A DNA stretch of 64,000 nucleotides from Flavobacterium panacagri (GTDB lineage Bacteria; Bacteroidota; Bacteroidia; Flavobacteriales; Flavobacteriaceae), in NCBI RefSeq assembly GCF_030378165.1, contig NZ_CP119766.1:2294001-2358000 (forward strand). Direction: 5' to 3'. Within the stretch, counting starts at the first letter, position 1; the number at the start of each line of letters is the position of its first letter. The notes beneath the pieces were generated by a model. The model saw only the letters and a program-made list of their open reading frames with translations. It was not told the DNA's origin and did no database searches. Positions 54,651 to 62,039 of the stretch are shown here, piece by piece. Made by a program: the position numbers and the translations under genes.

Positions 54651-56243
54651 TTAGTCGAACTCCGATGTGAAGAATAATTTCACGCTAGGATATTTACTCT
54701 GTGTCATTTGAATTGTGAAATCAGAATCTGCTAAGAATACTAATTGACCGTATTTATCATGAGCCAAGAATTTTTGTTTGATACGTTTAAATTCTTTGAA
54801 TTCTTCATTTTTAGCGTCATCAGGTTTAACCCAGCAAGCTTTATGAACTGGGAAGTTTTCATAAGTACATTTTGCTCCGTATTCATGCTCTAAACGATAT
54901 TGAATAACTTCGTACTGAAGCGCTCCAACAGTTCCAATAACTTTACGATTATTCATTTCTAAAGTAAATAACTGAGCAACACCTTCATCCATTAACTGAT
55001 CAACACCTTTTTCTAATTGCTTAGCTTTCATAGGATCAGCATTATTGATATATCTAAAGTGCTCTGGAGAGAAACTCGGAATTCCTTTAAAGCTCATTAT
55101 TTCGCCTTCAGTTAAAGTATCTCCAATTTTAAAGTTTCCAGTGTCGTGTAGACCAACAATATCACCAGGATACGAAATATCTACAATTTCTTTTTTCTCA
55201 GCAAAAAATGCGTTTGGACTAGAGAATTTTAAATTTTTCTTTTGACGAACGTGATAGTAAGGTTTATTTCTTTCGAAAGTTCCTGAAACGATTTTAATAA
55301 AAGCTAAACGGTCACGGTGTTTTGGATCCATATTGGCGTGGATTTTGAAAACAAATCCAGACATTTTTTCTTCTGTAGGTTCAACGGTGCGAGTCTCAGA
55401 ATCTTTTGCTCTTGGAGACGGAGCGGTAGTGATGAAACAATCCAATAGTTCACGAACTCCAAAGTTATTTAAAGCAGACCCAAAGAAAACCGGCTGGATT
55501 TTTCCATCTAAATAGTCCTGACGTTCAAATTTTGGATAAACTTCATCAATCAATTCTAGTTCTTCACGAAGTTTATTAGCTGCTTTTTCTCCCACAATTT
55601 TATCCAATTCCGGGTTGTTTTGTACATCAGAAAAAGCAATTGTTTCTTCAATGTTTTTACGGCTGTCTCCGCTGAAAAGATTGATGTTTTCTTCCCATAA
55701 ATTGTAAATTCCTTGGAAATCATAACCCATTCCAATCGGGAAACTTAGAGGCGTAACTTTTAAACCTAACTTTTGTTCCACTTCATCCATCAAATCAAAA
55801 GCATCTTTACCTTCACGGTCTAATTTGTTGATGAAAACAATCATAGGAATGTTACGCATTCTACAAACAGCTACTAATTTTTCAGTTTGTTCCTCAACCC
55901 CTTTCGCTACGTCAATTACAACGATTACACTGTCAACAGCAGTTAAAGTTCTAAAAGTATCTTCAGCAAAATCCTTGTGACCAGGTGTATCGAGGATGTT
56001 GATTTTTTTATCTTTATAATTAAAAGCAAGTACAGAAGTCGAAACCGAGATACCTCTTTGGCGTTCGATTTCCATAAAATCACTCGTTGCTCCTTTTTTA
56101 ATTTTGTTATTTTTTACCGCTCCCGCTTCCTGAATAGCTCCTCCAAATAACAGTAATTTTTCTGTTAAGGTAGTCTTACCGGCATCGGGATGCGAGATAA
56201 TTCCAAATGTTCTTCTGCGTTGTATTTCTTTTAAAAAGCTCAT
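54651..56243 (-). CDS. prfC: Peptide chain release factor 3
   Basis: A 530-residue GTPase that removes RF1/RF2 from the ribosome after termination. The G1 motif is SHPDAGKTTLTEK, G2 lies in RGISVSTSV, G3 is DTPGHKDF and G4 is NKLDRE. Domain 2 and the C-terminal part follow, with PSFSPEHFRYINNADPMKAKQL and VGALQYEVIQYRLEHEYGA typical of RF3. Length matches E. coli RF3. It is monocistronic. Confidence 0.96.
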   Translation of the reverse strand: MSFLKEIQRRRTFGIISHPDAGKTTLTEKLLLFGGAIQEAGAVKNNKIKKGATSDFMEIERQRGISVSTSVLAFNYKDKKINILDTPGHKDFAEDTFRTLTAVDSVIVVIDVAKGVEEQTEKLVAVCRMRNIPMIVFINKLDREGKDAFDLMDEVEQKLGLKVTPLSFPIGMGYDFQGIYNLWEENINLFSGDSRKNIEETIAFSDVQNNPELDKIVGEKAANKLREELELIDEVYPKFERQDYLDGKIQPVFFGSALNNFGVRELLDCFITTAPSPRAKDSETRTVEPTEEKMSGFVFKIHANMDPKHRDRLAFIKIVSGTFERNKPYYHVRQKKNLKFSSPNAFFAEKKEIVDISYPGDIVGLHDTGNFKIGDTLTEGEIMSFKGIPSFSPEHFRYINNADPMKAKQLEKGVDQLMDEGVAQLFTLEMNNRKVIGTVGALQYEVIQYRLEHEYGAKCTYENFPVHKACWVKPDDAKNEEFKEFKRIKQKFLAHDKYGQLVFLADSDFTIQMTQSKYPSVKLFFTSEFD

Positions 56244-56341
56244 ATTTCGTATAAATAGGTTGCAAAAGTACTATTAAATACGACTTTATAAAAATATTCA
56301 CTTCTTAAATTTGGAAGTCTTTATTATTAAGGTGGCTTTTT

Positions 56342-56371
56342 AGAAAAAAATAAGGCTGTTTTGCAACAGCC
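56342..56371 (-). terminator. Terminator of the alpha-amylase gene
   Basis: On the minus strand GGCTGTT and AACAGCC (56371-56365 and 56360-56354) enclose GCAA, followed by TTATTTTTTT. Confidence 0.85.
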
Positions 56372-56391
56372 CTAAGTAGTCATTTTTAAAA

Positions 56392-57834
56392 TTACTGATT
56401 AATTGACCAAATTGAATATCCTTTTGGAGGACATTGTATTTTTACCCATTTATCGGCTTGTGTAGTTGGATACCAAGAAGAATTTCCTGTAAAATCTTTT
56501 ATTTGGGTGTTAGCCCAATTCGTCTGAATCCATCTTTCCTGCCAAACATCTGAATTATTAATGTAAACAACCAAACCAGGATTTCCATTGTAACCATTTC
56601 TTCTTGCCACATATTCATCATTATCAGAATATAAAATAGAAGTCGTTCCTGTGGCTTTGTTGTTATGGATCCAGATTAGATTGTTCAGTTTGTTCTTGTC
56701 CAGCCATTCTTCATAATCTCTGTAAAAGATTGTTGGATAGCCTTCATGCGTTAATATATACGAGTACGCTAACATTTTGCTCCAAATTTCATCAGTATCA
56801 TGATTGGTTACAAAAGTTACGGCTTTGTACGGATTTCGTTTCCACATCATATCATCGTTCAAAAGAGCAAGATTGTTTCCATCAAAAGCATCATTCATTT
56901 TGTAATAACACGCAAAGTCAAATACTGAACTGTTGGCACTGTTTGCCCAGTCATTTAAAACGTTTACATTCGAATCCCATAATTCTCCAACAGAAAATCC
57001 TCCAACGTTGGCATTCCATGCATTCACAACCCAAGCACCGAAGCCTTTAACATAATCAAATCTCCAGCCATCAAATTTCATAGTATTTTTATAGTATTTA
57101 CCAACCCCATCAGCTCTAATCCATAACCAGTCTTTTACGTAAGGATCTGCATGGCATAAATCAGGAAATCCTCCAAATGAGCCTTCATCATTATTGCCAT
57201 AGTTATTTTTGTAAAAATTAGCATAAGTCCTTTTAAATTTACCTGATGCAATTCCACTAAAATTAGTCCATGTATTAGTACCAGTAAAAGGGTTCGCTTC
57301 AGATTGTCCGCCGCTGTTGTGATTGATTACAATATCTGCATAAACTTTAATATTTTCATTATGGGCAGCTGTAATTAAACTTACCAACTCAGCTTTAGAT
57401 CCAAAACGGGTTTCAGTACTTCCATTTTGATTGTAATCTCCAAAATCAAAGTAATCTGTAGGATCATATCCCATAGAAAAAGCTCCGTTCTGCGCTTTTG
57501 AAGCAGGTGGAAGCCAAATAGATCCAATTCCGGCATTACCCCATGCGATTACTTTACTGCTTACAGTGTTCCACCAATTTCCTCCTGCAGGAACATCCCA
57601 GTAAAAAGCTTGCATCATAACACCTCCACCAGGATTGTCAATATATTTTCCCGTAAACGAAGAATTTGAAGTTCCTGTACTAAAAGGTTTTCCATCGTGA
57701 TGCGTAACATCGATCATTTTAAATTTTTGACTTTCCGCTCTTGCGTCAGTTTCATTGATTTCAGTTTGAGAGCATGAATACAATAATCCGGAGATTATAA
57801 TTACCATGCATAGTTTTGCAATAGGTTTTTTCAT
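56392..57834 (-). CDS. Lipoprotein alpha-amylase, GH13
   Basis: A 480-residue predicted lipoprotein that hydrolyses alpha-1,4-glucan. The signal peptide ends in LLYSC with lipidated C21. The TIM-barrel catalytic domain shows the GH13 regions: ADIVINH (167-172), GWRFDYVKG with nucleophile D260, VGELWD with acid/base E284, and FVTNHDTDE with D346. The C-terminal antiparallel beta domain has NNLIWIHNN and NGYNGNPGLVVYINN. The pattern FYWDVPAGGNWW and DLCHADPYV recalls the bacterial liquefying and plant-like amylase subfamilies. The SusCD pair in this window is 28 kb away, so the two are not one utilisation locus. It is transcribed alone. Confidence 0.92.
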   Translation of the reverse strand: MKKPIAKLCMVIIISGLLYSCSQTEINETDARAESQKFKMIDVTHHDGKPFSTGTSNSSFTGKYIDNPGGGVMMQAFYWDVPAGGNWWNTVSSKVIAWGNAGIGSIWLPPASKAQNGAFSMGYDPTDYFDFGDYNQNGSTETRFGSKAELVSLITAAHNENIKVYADIVINHNSGGQSEANPFTGTNTWTNFSGIASGKFKRTYANFYKNNYGNNDEGSFGGFPDLCHADPYVKDWLWIRADGVGKYYKNTMKFDGWRFDYVKGFGAWVVNAWNANVGGFSVGELWDSNVNVLNDWANSANSSVFDFACYYKMNDAFDGNNLALLNDDMMWKRNPYKAVTFVTNHDTDEIWSKMLAYSYILTHEGYPTIFYRDYEEWLDKNKLNNLIWIHNNKATGTTSILYSDNDEYVARRNGYNGNPGLVVYINNSDVWQERWIQTNWANTQIKDFTGNSSWYPTTQADKWVKIQCPPKGYSIWSINQ

Positions 57835-58297
57835 AATAGATTGTGGTTTCGTTAAATAGTTTTTTTGTAATTAGTAATTTATTTTATGCTAAAAACAGAG
57901 ATATTGTCATTTTTAGACGTCGTAAATTGATAATTACGTATCTAAAGTATGTTTTTTTTGATGCGGTTTTAATTTGTGAGAAAATTACTTTTAACGAAAA
58001 CGTTGTAGTGTTGAGAAGTTTTTTTTATATCGCTTATAATTAGTATTTTATTTAAACAATAAATCAGTTCATCAGAAAGTTTTAGCTGGTTTCTAATGAA
58101 CACTAATTGAAGAAGATCTCAGTATCCCATAATTTTTTGTTAATAGTATATCAGATAGTTGTATTATGTAATTGAATTGTTATTTTTGTTCGTTATAAGT
58201 TAGAAAAAGAACTATACTTGAATTATTTATGTTTAAGACATACTAATTTGGGAGGATTATCTAAAAACAGGCTTACATTCAAATAAAATTTAAAATA
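57835..58297. other. Divergent intergenic region, amylase / SurA-like gene
   Basis: This 463-base gap carries the promoters of two divergent genes. TTG (58159-58161), 19 bases and TATTTTTG (58181-58188) form a good rightward promoter. No convincing leftward box was found. A 66-codon open frame at 57843-58043 has a low-complexity Phe/Ile-rich translation and is not accepted as a gene. Confidence 0.5.
58159..58188 (+). promoter_or_regulatory. Promoter of the SurA-like isomerase gene
   Basis: TTG at 58159-58161, a 19-base spacer and TATTTTTG at 58181-58188 match the Bacteroidota consensus. The leader to the ATG at 58298 is about 105 bases. Confidence 0.65.
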
Positions 58298-59731
58298 ATG
58301 TTATTAAAAAAGTTCCAGCTAAAAACAATTGACTACAAGTTTGCTTTAGCAATTTGTTTTTTCCTTTTTTGCGCTCCATTTATCACAGCACAAGAAATAA
58401 TTCCCGATGTTGTTGCTCAGAAGCCAGTTGAAGCACCTACTGGTGGGAAATTAAAAATCGACGGAATTATTGCAACCGTGGGAGATTATATTGTTTTAGA
58501 TTCTGATATTGACAAAGGGTTTTTAGAAATTACTGCGCAAGGAGGATCTATAAAAGATATTACTAGATGTCAAATGCTTGGGAAACTTTTAGAAGATAAA
58601 TTATATGCTCACCAAGCAATTCAAGATAGTATTATTGTGAGTGATGCCGAAGTAAGAGGTATGATGGAAGAGCGTTTGAATTACATGACGCAACAAGTAG
58701 GTGGAGATATCAATAAAGTGGTTGAATATTATAAAAAAAGTTCTGTAGAGGAATTTAAAACTTATTTTGCAGACATCTTGAAAGAGCAGAAACTTGCTCA
58801 GGAAATGAGAGATAAGATTATTAAAGATGTTGAAATTACGCCAGAGGAAGTTCGTAATTTCTTTAAGAAAATACCAAAAGAGGATTTGCCAACTTTTGGA
58901 GCTGAAATGGAAGTAGCACAGATCGTTGTGGAACCTAAAATCTCAGCAGAGGACAAGAAGAAAGTTATTGATAGATTAAATTCTATAAGACAAGATGTAT
59001 TGGATGGATCTAGCTTTGCTACAAAGGCCGTTTTATATTCTCAAGATCCTGGATCTTCTCCAAATGGAGGTTATTATAAAATGACAAGAAAAACTCCGTT
59101 TGTAAAAGAATTCAAAGATGTTGCTTTTAGTTTGCAGGCAGGAGAAATTTCACAGCCATTTGAAACTACTTTTGGTTTTCATATCATTATGGTGGAGAAA
59201 ATTAAAGGACAGGAAGTTGAACTTCGTCATATTTTGATCTCTCCAACAGTTTCTGAAGCTGCTTTAAAAGAAGCAAAAGAAAGAATTACTAATATTAGAA
59301 ATAAAATTGTTGGCAATGAGATTTCATTTGCAGATGCTGCAAGAACAGAATCTGATGAAAAAGAAACAAGAGCAAACGGAGGAACTTTGGTAAATCCTAC
59401 AACTCAAGATACTCGTTTTGAATTGACGAAAATGGATCCAACTCTATACAGCCAAGTTTCTAATTTAAAAGGAAATGAGGTTTCTCAGCCAATTTTAAAT
59501 ACAGACGATAAAGGTAAAAAGACTTATAAACTTATTACAGTTACAAACCGAATCGAAGATCACACTGCAGATTATGCTAAAGATTACACAAAAATTAAAG
59601 AATTAGCTTTAAAAGAAAAGCAGATCAATGCAATTGCTAAATGGTTTGATAATAAAATCAAAGATACTTACATCAAGATTATTGGCGAATACAAAGAATG
59701 TGAATTCGCGAACAACTGGTTGAAAAAATAA
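58298..59731 (+). CDS. SurA-like periplasmic peptidyl-prolyl isomerase
   Basis: A 477-residue periplasmic chaperone for outer-membrane proteins. The signal peptide ends near FITAQ. A SurA N-like helical domain includes IDGIIATVGDYIVLDSDIDKG, the usual SurA opening. Two parvulin (PpiC) domains follow. The first is around MEVAQIVVEP ... SQDPGSSPNGGYYKMTR ... GFHIIMVEKI; the second, more divergent, is around VELRHILISP ... RTESDEKETRANGGTLVN. The order matches SurA, although the substrate range is unknown. It should help assemble the barrels encoded in the same window. Confidence 0.9.
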   Translation: MLLKKFQLKTIDYKFALAICFFLFCAPFITAQEIIPDVVAQKPVEAPTGGKLKIDGIIATVGDYIVLDSDIDKGFLEITAQGGSIKDITRCQMLGKLLEDKLYAHQAIQDSIIVSDAEVRGMMEERLNYMTQQVGGDINKVVEYYKKSSVEEFKTYFADILKEQKLAQEMRDKIIKDVEITPEEVRNFFKKIPKEDLPTFGAEMEVAQIVVEPKISAEDKKKVIDRLNSIRQDVLDGSSFATKAVLYSQDPGSSPNGGYYKMTRKTPFVKEFKDVAFSLQAGEISQPFETTFGFHIIMVEKIKGQEVELRHILISPTVSEAALKEAKERITNIRNKIVGNEISFADAARTESDEKETRANGGTLVNPTTQDTRFELTKMDPTLYSQVSNLKGNEVSQPILNTDDKGKKTYKLITVTNRIEDHTADYAKDYTKIKELALKEKQINAIAKWFDNKIKDTYIKIIGEYKECEFANNWLKK

Positions 59732-59746
59732 TTTTTATTAAATAAA

Positions 59747-59790
59747 TAAAAAGAGTTAGTTTTATGAATTCATAAAACTAACTCTTTTTA
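59747..59790. terminator. 44-base perfect palindrome, convergent-type terminator
   Basis: Bases 59747-59768 and 59769-59790 are fully complementary (22 pairs, core GAATTC). A and T tracts lie at the base of the stem, so it can act as a terminator after the SurA-like gene. It is directly ahead of the MoxR gene start at 59810. Confidence 0.8.
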
Positions 59791-59809
59791 ATTTTAAATA
59801 CACTCATAA

Positions 59810-60763
59810 ATGTCTGACGTAACAGCAATTCAAAATTTAGTTCAAAAAAGAAATGAATTAAAAAAAGAAATAGCGAAAATAATTGTAGGGCAGGACGCCG
59901 TTGTAGATCAAATTTTACTTTGTATATTTTCTGGAGGACATGCACTTTTGATAGGTGTTCCAGGACTTGCAAAAACTTTAATGATTAATACTTTATCTCA
60001 AGCTTTAGGTTTAGATTTTAAAAGAATTCAGTTTACACCAGATTTAATGCCTTCTGATATTTTAGGAAGTGAAATTTTAGATGAAAATAGAAATTTTAAA
60101 TTTATAAAAGGACCAATTTTTTCTAATATCATTTTAGCGGATGAGATTAACAGGACTCCACCTAAAACGCAAGCAGCTTTACTTGAAGCGATGCAGGAAC
60201 GTTCGGTTACAATTGCAGGACAGCATCATAAATTAGATTTACCTTATTTTGTTTTAGCAACTCAAAACCCTATTGAACAAGAAGGAACATATCCTTTGCC
60301 AGAAGCTCAGTTAGACCGTTTTATGTTTGCCATAAAATTAGAATACCCGACATTTGAAGAAGAAGTACAAGTGGTAAAAAGAACCACTTCAGATTCAAAA
60401 ACGGTAATTAATCCATTATTTTCGGCTCAGGAGATTATCGATTTTCAGCATTTAATCCGTAGAATTCCTGTTGCAGATAACGTTATTGAATATGCAGTGA
60501 CTTTGGTAAGTAAAACGCGTCCTGATAATGCTTTGACAAACGATTTTGTGAAAAATTATCTAGATTGGGGAGCAGGACCAAGAGCTTCACAGAATTTAAT
60601 TTTAGCTGCAAAAGCACATGCGGCATTTAATGGAAAGTTCTCGCCTGATATTGAAGATGTGCAAGCAGTTGCAACCGGAATTTTGCGTCATAGAATTATT
60701 AAAAATTATAAAGCAGATGCTGAAGGAATAACAGAAGAAGTTATTATCAAGAAGTTGATGTAA
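59810..60763 (+). CDS. MoxR-family AAA+ ATPase
   Basis: A 317-residue AAA+ ATPase. Walker A is GVPGLAKT (49-56), Walker B is ILADEINR with D111 and E112, sensor 1 is ATQNPIEQEGTYPLPEAQLDRF, and the C-terminal lid domain has DWGAGPRASQNLILAAKAHA. MoxR ATPases act as chaperones for metal insertion or assembly of VWA-domain complexes. The usual neighbours (DUF58 and VWA/BatA genes) do not follow here; a terminator does, which makes this an isolated member. Two other proteins with VIT domains are in the window but not adjacent on the same strand. Confidence 0.93.
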   Translation: MSDVTAIQNLVQKRNELKKEIAKIIVGQDAVVDQILLCIFSGGHALLIGVPGLAKTLMINTLSQALGLDFKRIQFTPDLMPSDILGSEILDENRNFKFIKGPIFSNIILADEINRTPPKTQAALLEAMQERSVTIAGQHHKLDLPYFVLATQNPIEQEGTYPLPEAQLDRFMFAIKLEYPTFEEEVQVVKRTTSDSKTVINPLFSAQEIIDFQHLIRRIPVADNVIEYAVTLVSKTRPDNALTNDFVKNYLDWGAGPRASQNLILAAKAHAAFNGKFSPDIEDVQAVATGILRHRIIKNYKADAEGITEEVIIKKLM

Positions 60764-60770
60764 GATATTT

Positions 60771-60799
60771 AAAGCCTGATTTTTAATCAGGCTTTTTTT
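60771..60799. terminator. Convergent terminator, MoxR gene / exosortase gene
   Basis: AAAGCCTGATT (60771-60781) and AATCAGGCTTT (60785-60795) form a perfect 11-base stem with a T loop, followed by T residues; it ends at the stop of the converging exosortase gene. Confidence 0.88.
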
Positions 60800-62039
60800 A
60801 TTTCAGTTCTTTAATGCTTGTCTCGTTTATTAAACGTACCGTTTTGTTGTTGAAAAGTTTTAGCAGTAAAACTGTGATCAGTGAAGTATACTTTTTATTA
60901 TCATATTCATACCACCAGTAAGAGAAATAGCTAACATTGTTCTTTTCCATTTTTGTCAGCCATATTCTTTCATTGTTTTTACTGATTTCTTTAGATTCAA
61001 TAATTTTATACCCATTTCCTGTCCAGCAGATTAAAGGTTTGTGAATTGGAGTTTTTATGTAAGTTAATGTCTCAGGAGTTGTAATTTTAAAAACTTCATT
61101 ATTTATCCAAACACCATTTTTAAGGTTGTATGAAGAATCTAGATTTTCTAACAAAGAATAGTTTTGCTCTTTTTGAATCTCTAAGCTGGTCATAAACAAA
61201 ATTCCCGTGGCAAATAGTATCGGTATAAATTTTGGCTGAATCATGTTGCTGCTTATTTCATCTTTTTTTGGAATAAAAAATCGGATAAGAAATAAAAGGG
61301 GAACGATTTGATAAAAAATAAAACACATAATTCCGATCGTATGATGTAAGATGTTTTCCTCCGTGCAATTGAACAAAATCAGAGTAATGATTCTGAAATA
61401 ATTTGAAATTATATTCAGAATAATTAATGCACTGCAAAAGATTAAAATTTGCAGTATATTAAAATGTTTTTGTTGTTTTCGTTCTTCTAAAGTCAGTAAA
61501 AATGCACCTGAAAGTAATCCAGTTTTAAACATTGATAAGCCCATGCAAGCGGTATCGATAGAAATCTTTGCATTATCAATGTAGAAATTGACTCCTTCTA
61601 TTTTTGTTATTGGGATAAAGTTTTTTAAAGTATAATATACTCCGTAACAAAGTGTCTGTTTTATTTCGACAGTTAAATAATTAAACAATTGATCGAAAAT
61701 AGAGGAAAATAAAAAGAGGCATATAAAAGCAATAAAAGAAAATCTTTTGGTAAAGCTATAATAAACAAAACATATAAAAAGCAATAAAGCATGAAAATGC
61801 AAGGATTTTGTATGTAGTCTGTAGCTTATAAATTCCAATAAAAAAATCATTGTAAGAAGAGGGTAGCTCAATTTTAGAGTGGTTTTTCTTCCCGCAAAAA
61901 GAAATAATAAAATAGAAAAAATGATTCCGAAGAAATTATTGTCCAGTCCAGCTAATGCAATAGTATGGTTCATGACCAATAAAGTGGCAATAGCAAGAAT
62001 AGCAATTGATTTCTTATAAGATTGTAACAAAACGGTCAT
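60798..62039 (-). CDS. xrtN: Exosortase N
   Basis: A 413-residue membrane protease-transpeptidase of the exosortase family. The first half has about eight hydrophobic helices. The active-site triad is C165 in DTACMGLSM, R216 in NYFRIITL and H232/H233 in LHHTIGIM. The cysteine block has A-C-M-G-L where many exosortases have A-C-S-G-L. The C-terminal 170 residues are a non-membrane domain rich in Trp and Tyr. The start ATG at 62039 overlaps the stop of the upstream partner gene as TAATG; a longer frame to 62111 would lie inside that gene. Together with the VIT/PEP-CTERM protein next door this fits the XrtN type known from Bacteroidota. Confidence 0.88.
   Translation of the reverse strand: MTVLLQSYKKSIAILAIATLLVMNHTIALAGLDNNFFGIIFSILLFLFAGRKTTLKLSYPLLTMIFLLEFISYRLHTKSLHFHALLLFICFVYYSFTKRFSFIAFICLFLFSSIFDQLFNYLTVEIKQTLCYGVYYTLKNFIPITKIEGVNFYIDNAKISIDTACMGLSMFKTGLLSGAFLLTLEERKQQKHFNILQILIFCSALIILNIISNYFRIITLILFNCTEENILHHTIGIMCFIFYQIVPLLFLIRFFIPKKDEISSNMIQPKFIPILFATGILFMTSLEIQKEQNYSLLENLDSSYNLKNGVWINNEVFKITTPETLTYIKTPIHKPLICWTGNGYKIIESKEISKNNERIWLTKMEKNNVSYFSYWWYEYDNKKYTSLITVLLLKLFNNKTVRLINETSIKELK

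Noticed and set aside
56392..57834. Alpha-amylase as a member of the SusCD locus
   Set aside because: The two are separated by 28 kb of housekeeping genes and the amylase has its own terminator.
57843..58043. 66-codon open frame in the amylase/SurA gap
   Set aside because: Low-complexity Phe/Ile/Lys translation with no domain, located where two divergent promoters are expected.
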